64,000 nucleotides of DNA from Janthinobacterium sp. LM6 (GTDB lineage Bacteria > Pseudomonadota > Gammaproteobacteria > Burkholderiales > Burkholderiaceae_D). The translations under genes were made by a program, and so were the position numbers. The stretch is from positions 3,286,001 through 3,350,000 of the forward strand of contig NZ_CP019510.1 in NCBI RefSeq assembly GCF_002002885.1, given 5' to 3'. Of the stretch, positions 53,191-64,000 are shown in pieces; the stretch's first letter is position 1; each line of letters starts with the position of its first letter. The notes under the pieces were generated by a model. That model did no database searches, had not been told where the DNA came from, and saw only the letters and a program-made list of their open reading frames with translations.

Positions 53191-56100
53191 ATGACTGAAA
53201 AATTTGCATCGCAAACTTCCACCGCCGCCGCCGACGATGGCATGTCCGCCATCGAGGCATACCTGAACGGTGTCGCGGCCGCCCCGCAGCGCTTCACCGG
53301 CACGGCGAACGCGGATGTGCTCACCGGCACCACGGGCGCGGACGTGCTCGAAGGCTTGGCGGGCGACGACACCTATTACGTCAACGACAGCGGCGACGTG
53401 ATCGTCGAACTGGCCAACGGCGGCAGCGATACCGTGTACACCAGCGTCAACTACACCGTGGCCGAGAACGTCGAGAACGTGCGCCTCACCACCGCCGGCC
53501 TGACGGTGACGGGCGGCGTCAACACCAACAATATCTTTCACGTCACCGTAGCCGGCGGCAATGTGCTTGACGGCGGCGGCGCGGGCAACACGGTCAACTA
53601 CATCGCTTCCGGCACGGGCGTGACGGCGACCCTGTCGAGTCCGAATGCCCCTCACACGGCGCCTGCCGGCAGCGACGTGCTGCTCAATTTCGCCAATGTC
53701 GTCGGCAGCAAGTTCGATGATGTACTGATTGGCAATGAACTTAAAAACAGTCTGTTGGGCGGTATTGGCAACGATACCTTGCGCGGTGGCCAGGGCGATG
53801 ATTATCTGATTGGCTTGGGCGGTGACGACACCTATATTTTTGCCCGTGGCGACGGTGCAGATTTCATCACCGAAAAGGCCGAAGCGGGGGCGCACAATGT
53901 CGTTTCCTTCCTGGCCGGCGTCAGCGCCGACCAGCTGTGGTTCCGCAAGGTCGGTTCGAACCTGGAAGTGAGCACCATCGGCACCGGCGACAAGATCACC
54001 ATCGGCGGCTGGTACAGCGAGGGCATCGTGCCCAGCATCCAGGAATTCCGCACGGCCGACGGCCGCGTGCTGCTGGGCAGCGACGTGCAAAACCTGGTGC
54101 AGGCGATGGCGGGCCTGACGCCGCCGCCGCTGGGCCAGCTGACTTTGCATATCTACGAAGCCACTGTCCTGGCGCCAGTGCTGGCGCAGAACTGGCGCAC
54201 CGAGGGACCAAACCAGCCCGGCAATGGCGTTTTCACCGGCACGGCAAACCCCGACATCATCAAGGGCACGGCGGGCGCCGACGTGATGGCAGGCCTGGCC
54301 GGCGACGACATCTATTACGTCAACCATGGCGCAGACGTGGTCATCGAACAGGCTGGCGGTGGCCGCGATACTGTCTACACGACGGTCGACTACACCCTGG
54401 CCGCCAACGTCGAAGAGGTGCACCTGGCCGCTGCGGGCCTGGGGGTGACAGGTAACGGCAGCGGTAACGTCTTCCACGTCGACGTTTCCGGCGGCAACGT
54501 ATTGTATGGCGTCGGCAACAATAATTCCGCCACCTATGCCGGTTCCAAGGCGGGCGCCACGGCGACCATCGTTCCCGTCGGCGGCAGTACCGCGTTCTTG
54601 CCTGGCAGCGATAAGCTGGTCAATATTTCCAGCGCGACAGGCAGCGCCTATGACGATGTGCTGACCGGCAACGAGCTGGACAACAGCCTGTCCGGCGGCC
54701 TCGGCAACGATACCTTGCAAGGCGGCAAGGGCAACGACGTGCTGACGGGCGGCCTGGGCGATGATACCTATGTCTTCGCGCGCGGCGACGGCGCCGACGT
54801 CATCGCCGAATCGTCCGCCGATGCGAATTACGATGCCATCGCCTTCCTGGCCGGCGTGAACATCGACCAGTTGTGGTTCCGCCAGGTGGGCGCGGACCTG
54901 GAAGTGAGCACCATCGGCACCACGGACAAGATCACCATCCGCGCCTGGAACGCGGCCGCGCCGAACATCGAGGAATTCCGCACGGCCGCCGGCCACGTGC
55001 TGCGCGGCGCCGACGTGCAATCGCTGGTGCAGGCGATGGCGTACCTGGCGCCGCCTGCGCTGGGCCAGCTGACCTTGCCTGCCGCCACGGCCGCCGCCCT
55101 GGCGCCTGCGCTGGCGCAGGCCTGGCACCTCAACGCTCCCACGCAGCCGACGGGACAAACCTTCACCGGCACGGCGAATGCCGATATTCTTTACGGCAGC
55201 GCCGGCGCCGATCTGCTGCAAGGCTTGGGCGGCGACGACACGTATTACGTCAACCACGCGGGCGATTTCATCGCCGAAACGGGCAACGGCGGCAACGATA
55301 CCGTGTACACCAGCGTCAATTACACGGTGGCCGACAACGTCGAGAATGTGCGCCTCGGGGCCCCTGGCCTGACGGTGACGGGCAGCGCCTTCACCAGCAA
55401 CATCTTTTTCGTCACTACCCCCGGCGGCAACGTGCTCGACGGCGGCGGTGCGGGCAACGCGCTCAATTACGTCAATGCAAGCGCTGGCGCGACGGTTGCC
55501 TTCGCAGCCGCAGGCACGGCCCTGGCGGCGCGTCCGGGTGTGGATGTGGTGGCTAATTTCAACGCGGTTGTCGGCAGCAAGTTCGATGACGTGCTGATCG
55601 GCAATGAACTGAAGAACACCCTGCTGGGCGTCCTGGGCAACGATATCTTGCAAGGCGGCAAGGGCGACGACACCCTGGCCGGTGTGCTGGGCAACGACAC
55701 CTATATCTTCGCCCGCGGCGACGGCGCGGACATGATCAACGAGGCCAACGAGGCGGGCAGCCGCGACGTGGTGTCGTTCCTGGCAGGTGTCAGCGCCGAG
55801 CAGCTGTGGTTCCGCCAGGTAGGCACGAACCTGGAAGTGAGCACCATCGGCACCACGGATAAGATCAGCATCACGGGCTGGTATGCGGCGACGGGGGCGA
55901 GCATCGAGGAATTCCGCACGGCCGATGGCCGCGTCTTGCTGGGCAGCAATGTGCAAAACCTCGTGCAAGCCATGGCGGGCCTGACGCCGCCGCCGGCCGG
56001 CCAGCTGACCTTGCCTGCAGGCACGGCTGTCATCCTGGCGCCTGCGCTGGCGCAGAACTGGCGTGCCGCGCAGCAATTTGGCGCGGCCAGCCAGGGCGGA

Positions 56101-56235
56101 TCCGCTGCCTGGCGAGCAGATCCGGCGCAGCTGGTGCAAGCGATGGCCGGCTTTGCCGTGCCCACGGCCGCATCGGCGCCCTGGTCCGGCCACGGCACCC
56201 CGTCAACGCAGATCCAGCTGGCGGCAGCGCAATGA
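53191..56235 (+). CDS. RTX-type calcium-binding protein with three tandem modules, type I secretion substrate
   Basis: A 1014-residue protein built of three tandem modules of about 310 residues, each starting FTGTAN (bases 53293, 54232 and 55162; periods 939 and 930). Each module has an RTX-like block (GADVLEGLAGDDTYYVN), a beta-rich middle, a second RTX block (GIGNDTLRGGQGDDYL) and a haemolysin-related domain (QLWFRKVGSNLEVSTIGTGD, then EEFRTADGRVLLG and LVQAMAGL). There is no Sec signal. The C-terminus after the third module should carry the type I export signal. ATG 53191 has AGGAAAC upstream; ATG 53173 is the alternative. Its ABC transporter, adaptor and outer-membrane genes follow directly. 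Confidence 0.88.
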   Translation: MTEKFASQTSTAAADDGMSAIEAYLNGVAAAPQRFTGTANADVLTGTTGADVLEGLAGDDTYYVNDSGDVIVELANGGSDTVYTSVNYTVAENVENVRLTTAGLTVTGGVNTNNIFHVTVAGGNVLDGGGAGNTVNYIASGTGVTATLSSPNAPHTAPAGSDVLLNFANVVGSKFDDVLIGNELKNSLLGGIGNDTLRGGQGDDYLIGLGGDDTYIFARGDGADFITEKAEAGAHNVVSFLAGVSADQLWFRKVGSNLEVSTIGTGDKITIGGWYSEGIVPSIQEFRTADGRVLLGSDVQNLVQAMAGLTPPPLGQLTLHIYEATVLAPVLAQNWRTEGPNQPGNGVFTGTANPDIIKGTAGADVMAGLAGDDIYYVNHGADVVIEQAGGGRDTVYTTVDYTLAANVEEVHLAAAGLGVTGNGSGNVFHVDVSGGNVLYGVGNNNSATYAGSKAGATATIVPVGGSTAFLPGSDKLVNISSATGSAYDDVLTGNELDNSLSGGLGNDTLQGGKGNDVLTGGLGDDTYVFARGDGADVIAESSADANYDAIAFLAGVNIDQLWFRQVGADLEVSTIGTTDKITIRAWNAAAPNIEEFRTAAGHVLRGADVQSLVQAMAYLAPPALGQLTLPAATAAALAPALAQAWHLNAPTQPTGQTFTGTANADILYGSAGADLLQGLGGDDTYYVNHAGDFIAETGNGGNDTVYTSVNYTVADNVENVRLGAPGLTVTGSAFTSNIFFVTTPGGNVLDGGGAGNALNYVNASAGATVAFAAAGTALAARPGVDVVANFNAVVGSKFDDVLIGNELKNTLLGVLGNDILQGGKGDDTLAGVLGNDTYIFARGDGADMINEANEAGSRDVVSFLAGVSAEQLWFRQVGTNLEVSTIGTTDKISITGWYAATGASIEEFRTADGRVLLGSNVQNLVQAMAGLTPPPAGQLTLPAGTAVILAPALAQNWRAAQQFGAASQGGSAAWRADPAQLVQAMAGFAVPTAASAPWSGHGTPSTQIQLAAAQ

Positions 56236-56274
56236 TCGCTGACGTTGATCGCTTGAGCACGTAGTTCCACCCCC

Positions 56275-56315
56275 GCGCAGCCGGGCCGGCCTTGCACGTG
56301 CCGGCCCGGCTGCGC
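56275..56315 (+). terminator. Very strong hairpin between RTX gene and its exporter genes
   Basis: Bases 56275-56290 and 56300-56315 form a perfect 16-base, almost all G-C stem (core CCGGGCCGGC/GCCGGCCCGG) with a 9-base loop. There is no T-run. It sits 40 bases after the RTX stop and 24 before the transporter ATG. It may partly terminate transcription or protect the upstream mRNA end, giving more substrate than exporter. Confidence 0.7.
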
Positions 56316-56338
56316 CATTGAATTTCTGACATGATCCG

Positions 56339-58536
<2,198 letters not shown>

Positions 58537-58540
<4 letters not shown>

Positions 58541-59880
58541 GCGCCGGCCACCGCCTGGCCGCGTATGGCGAACTGCTGGCCCGCTATGGCCAGGTGCTGC
58601 GGCACAGCTGGCGCATCCGCGCCACCCTGGGCGGTCCCGTGCTGAGCGAGGACGAGGCGGCCTTCCTGCCGGCCGCGCTGGCGCTGCAGGAGCGGCCCGT
58701 GTCGCCGTCGCTGCGCTTCACGGCGCGCGTGCTGATGCTGCTCGTCGGCTGCGTGGTGCTGTGGGCCGTCTTCGGCAAGGTCGACATCATCGTCAATGCG
58801 GCGGGCAAGATCATTCCGTCCGGCAATACCAAGACCATCGCTTCCGTCGACGTGGCCGCCGTGCGCGCCCTTCACGTGCGGGAAGGGCAAGCCGTCAAAG
58901 CGGGCGAGCTGCTGGTGGAGCTCGACAGCCGCGGCCCCGACGCCGAGCGCGACAAGGCTGCCGGCGACGCCGTGGCGGCCGCGCTGCAGATGGCCCGCTC
59001 GCGCGCGCTGATCGCCGCTGTCGACGCCGTACGCGCGCCGAAGCTGGCGCCGCCCGCGGATGCTTCCGCCGCCGACGTCGCCGCCGCGCAGGCGCATGTG
59101 GACGGCCAGTACGCGAGTTTCCGCGCCAGGCTGGCCCATCTCGATGGCGAAATCGCCCGCTATGCGCAGGCGCTGCCGCTGGCGGTGCAGCGCGCCAGCG
59201 ATTACCGGGCGCTGGCCGGGACGCGCGACGTGGCCGAACACGCGTGGCTGGAAAAGGAGCAGGCGCGCATCGATCTGGCGGGCCAGCTGGCGTCGGCCCG
59301 CAGCGAACGCGCGGCCCTGGTCGCGCAGACGCGCAAGGATGCGTACGACGCGCTGGCCGAAGGGGCCAGGGTGGCGGCCGCCAGCGGCCAGGATGCGCGC
59401 CGCGCCGGCGCCCGCGGCAGCCTGCTGCGCTTGACGGCCCCCGTCGACGGCACGGTGCAGCAGCTCAAGCTGCATACGGTGGGCGGCGTGGTGCCGGCCG
59501 CGCAGGCGCTGATGCAGATCGTGCCGCGCCAGGGCAGGCTGGAAATCGACGCCATGCTGGAAAACCGCGACGCCGGCTTCGTGCAGGAAGGGCAGGCGGT
59601 CGCCATCAAGGTCGACGCCTTCGACTACACAAAGTATGGCACCGTGCCCGCCGTCGTCAGCAGCGTGTCGCGCGACGCCATCGAGGATGACAAGAAGGGC
59701 CTCGTCTACGCCGTCAGGATCACGCTGCGGCAGCCGGCCATCGCCGTCGACGGCAAATTGGTGCCGCTGTCGGCCGGCATGGCCGTGCGCGCGGAAATCC
59801 GCACGGGCACGCGACGGGTGATCGAATACGTGCTCTCGCCGCTGGTGCAGCACCAGAAGGAGGCGCTGCATGAACGCTAG
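58537..59880 (+). CDS. Type I secretion membrane-fusion protein (HlyD-like)
   Basis: A 447-residue periplasmic adaptor. One membrane helix lies near residue 62-82 (VLMLLVGCVVLWAVFGKVDI). A lipoyl/biotinyl-like half-motif follows (AAGKIIPSGNTKTIASVDVA, then VREGQAVKAGELLVELDSRG), then a long helical hairpin, then the second half (LTAPVDGTVQQLKLHTVGGV) and the beta-barrel domain. It bridges the ABC transporter and the TolC-like protein. It overlaps both neighbours (4 and 11 bases). Confidence 0.92.
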
Positions 59881-61303
59881 ATGCCGCGCCGCCTTGCTGG
59901 CCGCCGCCTTGCTGGGGGCCTTGCCCGCGCAGGCGCAACTGGCGGGCAAGCTGGACGCCGCGCCATGTCCGTCCAGCCGGGAGGCCGAAGTGCCATTGCA
60001 TGTGCCGCTGAGCTTGCCGGCGGCCGTCGACCTGGCCCTGTGCCGCAACGCGCAGGTGCACGGCGCCTGGGCCGGCATCCGGCTGCAGGCGGCCGGCGTG
60101 GGCGAAGCGAGGGCCGCCTATCTGCCCACCCTGAATGGCAGCCTGAGCCGCGTGCATGACCGCACGGCCTATCCTGGCGCCAGAACGGCTTCCAGCAGCC
60201 TGGACAGCAATACGGGTTCGCTCAGCCTGTCCTGGCGTTTGTTCGACTTTGGCGGCCGCGCGGCGGGCCAGCGGTCGGCGCAGGCCTTGCTCGATGCGGC
60301 CCTGGCCAACCGCGACGCCGTGCTGCAAAAGACCCTGGCGGCGACGGTCAGCGCGTATTTCGACGCGCAGACGGCGCGGGCCAGCGTGCGGATGCGGCAG
60401 GCATACGAGGCGCTGGCCCAGGAAACGGTGCAAGCGACGCGGCGGCGCGCACAGCGGGGCCTGGGCTCGCACAGCGACACCTTGCAAGCGACGAGCGCGC
60501 TGGCCAAGGCGGCCTTGGGCGCCAGCCGCGCCGACGGCGACGAACGCAAGGCCCGCGCCGTACTGGTGTACACCCTGGGGTTGGCGGCCGGCACGGCGGT
60601 GCTGGTGGACGACGACGGCGATGGCGCAGGGGCGGGCTCGAGCGCAGGCGCAGGCTGGCGTGACGACTTGAGCACCTGGCTGGCGCTGGCCAGGGAGCGC
60701 CATCCGGCCATCGTGGCGGCGCAGGCGCAGCTGGCGGCGGCGCGCGATCGGGTGGACATTGCCCGCTCGGAAGGCCGCCCCAGCATCGACTTGACGGCGA
60801 ATCTGTACCAGAACGGCCGCCCCAACCAGGGCTTGTCGCCGGCTTCCACGCGCGAAACCCTGGTGGGCATCTCGCTCAACATCCCCCTGTTCGACGGTTT
60901 TGCGCGCCACTACAAGGTGCGCGGCGCGCAGGCGCAGGCCGAGCAAAGGGAAGCGGAGGCGCAGGAGGTGCAGCAGCAGACGCTGATGGACCTGGTCAGG
61001 ACGCATGCGGAGGCGAGCACGGCCCTGGCCAACCTGTCCGCGGCGCAGACATGGCTGGACGCGGCGCAGGACGCGCTGGCCAGCGTGCAGCGCAAGTTCG
61101 GCCTGGGCGCGGCGGATATCCTGGAAATGCTGAATACGCAGTCGGCGCTGCTGGAAGCACAGCAGGAGCGCATCCGTTGCCAGGCGGAATGGCGCTCGGC
61201 CCGGCTGCGCCTGCTGGCCAGCGCCGGCATGCTGGGACGCGGCGATATCGCGCAAGAGGGTGGCGCAAGCGGCGGCAAATTGCGCGCCTCGACGGCGCGA
61301 TAG
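59870..61303 (+). CDS. TolC-family outer-membrane exit channel
   Basis: A 477-residue outer-membrane efflux protein with a signal peptide (ALLAAALLGALPAQAQ). Two OEP-type repeats follow the TolC pattern: LSLPAAVDLALCRNAQVHGA, then TGSLSLSWRLFDFGGRAAGQ in the first half; LARERHPAIVAAQAQLAAAR and VGISLNIPLFDGFARHYKVR in the second. GAAGGAGG precedes the ATG inside the end of the adaptor gene. It completes the secretion apparatus for the RTX protein. Confidence 0.92.
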   Translation: MNARCRAALLAAALLGALPAQAQLAGKLDAAPCPSSREAEVPLHVPLSLPAAVDLALCRNAQVHGAWAGIRLQAAGVGEARAAYLPTLNGSLSRVHDRTAYPGARTASSSLDSNTGSLSLSWRLFDFGGRAAGQRSAQALLDAALANRDAVLQKTLAATVSAYFDAQTARASVRMRQAYEALAQETVQATRRRAQRGLGSHSDTLQATSALAKAALGASRADGDERKARAVLVYTLGLAAGTAVLVDDDGDGAGAGSSAGAGWRDDLSTWLALARERHPAIVAAQAQLAAARDRVDIARSEGRPSIDLTANLYQNGRPNQGLSPASTRETLVGISLNIPLFDGFARHYKVRGAQAQAEQREAEAQEVQQQTLMDLVRTHAEASTALANLSAAQTWLDAAQDALASVQRKFGLGAADILEMLNTQSALLEAQQERIRCQAEWRSARLRLLASAGMLGRGDIAQEGGASGGKLRASTAR

Positions 61304-61370
61304 TGACTATGATGGAGCACTGGCCTTCCCGCACAGGGAAGGTGTTTCTACTTCGACCAAGGGAGACATC

Positions 61371-61868
61371 ATGCACAGCGTACAAAAGATTACCCCATGT
61401 TTATGGTTCAACGGCAACGCCGAGGCGGCGGCCCGGTTTTATACGGAAATATTTCCCAATTCAAAGATCGGCCAGATCCTGCGCTACGGCGAGGAAGGCA
61501 AGGAAATCCACGGCCAGGAGCCGGGCAGCGTGCTGACGGTGGCCTTCGAGCTCGATGGCCAGACGTTTACGGGCTTGAACGGCGGGCCGCAATTCCAGTT
61601 TTCCGAAGCGATCTCGTTCCAGGTCAATTGCGAAACCCAGGATGAAGTCGACCACTACTGGAACCTGCTGTCCCGGGGCGGGCCGCCGGAAGCGCAGCAA
61701 TGCAGCTGGCTCAAGGACCAGTTCGGGGTATCGTGGCAAATCGTGCCCACCCTCATGATCCGCCTGCTGACGGACCCCGACCCCGTCAAGGCCGGGCGCG
61801 TGATGAAAGCGATGATGGGCATGAAGAAAATCGACATCGAGCAGATCAAGCGCGCGTACGCGGGCTGA
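61371..61868 (+). CDS. VOC-superfamily PhnB-like protein
   Basis: A 165-residue protein of the glyoxalase/VOC fold, PhnB or 3-demethylubiquinone-methyltransferase-like type. It shows TPCLWFNGNAEAAARFYTEI at the N-terminus, NGGPQFQFSEAISFQVNCET in the middle and SWLKDQFGVSWQIVPTLM near the end. GGGAG precedes ATG 61371. Such proteins are widespread and mostly uncharacterised. It is separate from the secretion operon by 67 bases. Confidence 0.88.
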   Translation: MHSVQKITPCLWFNGNAEAAARFYTEIFPNSKIGQILRYGEEGKEIHGQEPGSVLTVAFELDGQTFTGLNGGPQFQFSEAISFQVNCETQDEVDHYWNLLSRGGPPEAQQCSWLKDQFGVSWQIVPTLMIRLLTDPDPVKAGRVMKAMMGMKKIDIEQIKRAYAG

Positions 61869-62129
61869 CAGTATCCGTGGGGCTACTATTGACTTGTGGC
61901 ACTTCCGCACCAGTGGCGACAGCAAGCTTTGCCTGAACAGGTATCACTGCGCATTTGATCTGCTTCAAACTAGGCCGGCAAATAAATTGCTACTTGCGTC
62001 TGCACGGTGCAAAGTGAATCGATATGGCGCCAGTTGATTGATGCTTACTGCGAGCTGAACAGGCCGCAAGCTGCCAACAGTTGTCGTCTGCTTGTCGTTC
62101 ACACTGCCGGACAAAGGGATGGAGGATGT

Positions 62130-62612
62130 ATGCCGACTACTGCAATGCTGTTGTCTGTCGCCTGCGTCGTCTTCCTGGCACCATCCCCAGCACTGTGCCA
62201 GATGTCCGGCCAGGGCGGGATGGCGGGGCGTGCCACCGCGTCTTCGTCACTCAGGGCGCGGATACCTGTCGCCTCGCGACCGTTGCAGGTGGAGGCAAGC
62301 AGCGCAGGCCGTTTTACTATCAGTGACCTGAAAAAGCTTGAACTGAAAGCGCAGGTCAATAAATTGCTGAGCATCTGTCCCAGCTGCTCGACTGTCGTAA
62401 CGATAGGTGGAACCACTATTATCGGCGCCAATGGCGCGGGTGTTCCCAGAGGCTCTTCCTCAACCCAGGACACGGCTTTGCCCCATGCTTTCCGAACGCA
62501 AGAGTTGAAATGCGCCGCTTTGCCTGCCGGGGTGACGGATGACGATTACGTGCTGGTCAGCAAGGCCCTGTATCGGTATCTGTATCTACGCGCTCAATAT
62601 GGTGCGCAATAG
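62130..62612 (+). CDS. Small exported protein, function unknown
   Basis: A 160-residue protein with a signal peptide (MPTTAMLLSVACVVFLAPSP, then ALC-Q). The mature chain carries a CPSCS pair in LLSICPSCSTVVTIGGTTII, a serine-rich middle and a C-terminal helix (VLVSKALYRYLYLRAQYGAQ). GGAGG lies just before ATG 62130, which is preferred over the longer open frame from 62007. The 261 bases upstream (61869-62129) hold no other gene I can support. Confidence 0.6.
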   Translation: MPTTAMLLSVACVVFLAPSPALCQMSGQGGMAGRATASSSLRARIPVASRPLQVEASSAGRFTISDLKKLELKAQVNKLLSICPSCSTVVTIGGTTIIGANGAGVPRGSSSTQDTALPHAFRTQELKCAALPAGVTDDDYVLVSKALYRYLYLRAQYGAQ

Positions 62613-62710
62613 CGGAGACAAGGTCCTCGTGGCCAGTCAGTCGCAGCGTTGCAAGGCAGGTAAGGCGAATAGCCTTTGTTGCTCAGTACGATCAAGATCG
62701 GAGTCGCCTC

Positions 62711-63184
62711 ATGAATAAAATATGCGGACTGGTATTGCTGTTGATGTCACTTCTTTTTATACCTGTGCAAGCCGCACCGGATACGAGCGCCTATCAGAAT
62801 TACCGAGACACCACCTACGACATTCAACGTGCCTACCTGCAGCGTATCGCCCAGCATCAGGCAAAAATGATGAACGATATGGAGCAAAAACTGACGCAAC
62901 AGCAATGGCAAACCAACGCCATATCAATTATGGTTTTTATCATGGTGGGATTTGGCCTCGTACTGAGTGCCTTGCAGTTTTATGTGGATTTTCGGCGAGG
63001 CGGCAGTTCCAGCATCAGCATCAAGTTTGGCGGCGGCTCGTTCGACTTGCGCAGTACCGTGATTGGCATTGGTATTTTGGCACTGAGTTTCTGGTTCTTT
63101 CAAACGTATGTCGAGAAGGTTTACGAGGTCAAGGTAATGACTGTGTCGCCTATCGATGTCACTACGTTTGGCGTGAATCGCTAG
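62711..63184 (+). CDS. Small membrane protein with signal peptide and coiled coil
   Basis: A 157-residue protein. It has a signal peptide ([16 protein letters not shown]), a charged helical or coiled-coil stretch ([20 protein letters not shown]), one helix ([20 protein letters not shown]), a short glycine/serine loop ([20 protein letters not shown]) and a second helix ([16 protein letters not shown]). No family is recognised. It may be cotranscribed with the exported protein gene 98 bases upstream. Confidence 0.65.
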   Translation: MNKICGLVLLLMSLLFIPVQAAPDTSAYQNYRDTTYDIQRAYLQRIAQHQAKMMNDMEQKLTQQQWQTNAISIMVFIMVGFGLVLSALQFYVDFRRGGSSSISIKFGGGSFDLRSTVIGIGILALSFWFFQTYVEKVYEVKVMTVSPIDVTTFGVNR

Positions 63185-63254
63185 CCATGCCAGCAGACAG
63201 CTCCATCCGCCGGCATCGCGACTCTGCATGCCGACAATAGTGCGCACCCTGTCC

Positions 63255-63290
63255 AAGATGGCCGGCATTTGCTATAGTTCCGGCCATCTT
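63255..63290. repeat. Inverted repeat upstream of purT
   Basis: AAGATGGCCGG (63255-63265) and CCGGCCATCTT (63280-63290) form a perfect 11-base inverted repeat around a 14-base loop. The loop contains TATAGT (63273-63278), a possible -10. It could be an operator or a leader hairpin for purT, 24 bases before its ATG. Confidence 0.5.
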
Positions 63291-63314
63291 TCCATTGCCA
63301 GATTGACCCTGCCC

Positions 63315-64000
63315 ATGACTATCAGCACCAGCAACACCATCGTGCCCCGCACTTTCGGCACGCCCCTGTCTTCCACCGCCATCAAGGTCATGCTGCTCGG
63401 TTCCGGTGAGCTGGGCAAGGAAGTGATCATCGCGCTGCAGCGCCTGGGCGTGGAAGTGATCGCCGTCGACCGCTACCCGAACGCGCCGGGCCACCCTGTG
63501 GCGCACCGCTCGCATGTGATCGACATGAGCGACGGCGTGGCGCTGGCCGCCCTGATCGCCCTGGAAAAGCCGGATCTGATCGTGCCGGAAATCGAAGCCA
63601 TCGCCACGGACACCCTGGCGGCGCTGGAAGCGGCCGGGCAAATCACGTGCATTCCGAACGCGCGCGCGGCCGTGCTGACGATGAACCGCGAAGGCATCCG
63701 CACCCTGGCCGCCGAAACCCTGGGCGTGGCGACGTCGCCGTACCGCTTCGCCAGCAGCCTGCAGGAGTTGCAGGATGCCTGCCGGGAGATCGGCTTCCCG
63801 TGCGTGGTCAAACCCGTCATGTCGTCGTCGGGCAAGGGCCAGTCCAAGCTCGATAGCGCCGCCGAGGTGGACGCGGCGTGGGCGTATGCGGCCAGCGGCA
63901 GCCGGGTCGATACGGGCCGGGTCATCGTCGAAGGCTTCATCGACTTCGATTATGAAATCACCCTGCTGACGGTGCGCGCCGTCGGTGCCTCGGGCCAGAT
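63315..64000 (+). CDS. purT: Formate-dependent GAR transformylase, 3' end outside window
   Basis: The first 228 residues of PurT, an ATP-grasp enzyme that makes formyl-GAR from GAR, formate and ATP in purine synthesis. It is identified by [20 protein letters not shown], the [16 protein letters not shown] stretch and the ATP-grasp start [18 protein letters not shown]. The frame is open to the end of the window. ATG 63315 gives the normal N-terminus; a clear Shine-Dalgarno is lacking. Confidence 0.95.
   Translation, partial: MTISTSNTIVPRTFGTPLSSTAIKVMLLGSGELGKEVIIALQRLGVEVIAVDRYPNAPGHPVAHRSHVIDMSDGVALAALIALEKPDLIVPEIEAIATDTLAALEAAGQITCIPNARAAVLTMNREGIRTLAAETLGVATSPYRFASSLQELQDACREIGFPCVVKPVMSSSGKGQSKLDSAAEVDAAWAYAASGSRVDTGRVIVEGFIDFDYEITLLTVRAVGASGQ

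Noticed and set aside
53293..56100. Regularly spaced repeats that could suggest a CRISPR array or satellite DNA
   Set aside because: The period is about 930 bases, the frame is open throughout and the units encode RTX modules, so this is protein-domain duplication.
53170..56193. A 1007-residue open frame antisense to the RTX gene
   Set aside because: It is a shadow of a GC-rich repeated gene: low-complexity Arg/Ala/Gly/His composition, no ribosome site, and no family resemblance.

Overview
The window is GC-rich chromosomal DNA from what looks like a betaproteobacterium, most likely an Oxalobacteraceae member such as Janthinobacterium or a relative. That assignment is inference. It rests on the very high third-position GC, a long fused PurL, the XrtA/PEP-CTERM regulatory genes prsK and prsR, an LpxO-type lipid A hydroxylase, and a dispersed palindrome of the form GGGGTCAGACCC-N3-GGGTCTGACCCC. 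Gene density is high, with many ATGA-type overlaps inside operons. No rRNA, tRNA, CRISPR array, insertion sequence or replication origin was recognised.

Layout. 1-8.0 kb: the 3' part of a HyuA/HyuB-type oxoprolinase, an AraC regulator divergent from a zinc alcohol dehydrogenase, two copies of the dispersed palindrome, then a membrane PQQ glucose dehydrogenase with a TetR regulator and a clear TetR-type operator. 8-15.3 kb: a serine hydrolase with a TPR tail, a small conserved protein, a MarR regulator with a near-perfect operator next to an S41 protease, a REC-TPR protein and a diguanylate cyclase. 15.4-19.6 kb: purL with an intrinsic terminator. 19.6-26.6 kb: an accessory stretch with an AT-rich Sll1717-type P-loop ATPase, an Amj-type flippase, a TerB-like protein, small exported proteins, a LuxR-type regulator and a DUF3304 protein.

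26.8-33.4 kb: the most interesting locus. A vWA protein, a PP2C phosphatase and a membrane-anchored YegI/TerY-P-like kinase with a TPR and TonB-C-like tail are followed by two tandem, Sec-exported paralogues carrying MORN-type repeats. The order suggests a phospho-signalling module that couples cytoplasmic kinase/phosphatase/vWA proteins to envelope repeat proteins. 33.6-34.7 kb: two unrecognised small genes.

34.8-41.5 kb: nadB, then an overlapping PEP-CTERM sugar transferase, prsK and prsR, a sigma-54-linked exopolysaccharide control module. A copy of the dispersed palindrome family forms the 3' end of prsK. 41.6-52.7 kb: mostly single housekeeping and envelope genes (hemerythrin, small membrane proteins including a 24-residue one, a DUF1439 lipoprotein, M13 peptidase, ferredoxin, carbonic anhydrase, LpxO, thioesterase, a chemoreceptor with a structured leader, a CPBP-like protein).

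53.2-61.3 kb: a self-contained type I secretion operon. It holds a three-module RTX protein of about 1014 residues, a very strong hairpin, then ABC transporter, HlyD-type adaptor and TolC-type outer-membrane genes. 61.3-64 kb: a PhnB/VOC-like protein, two small envelope proteins and the 5' part of purT, which runs off the end.
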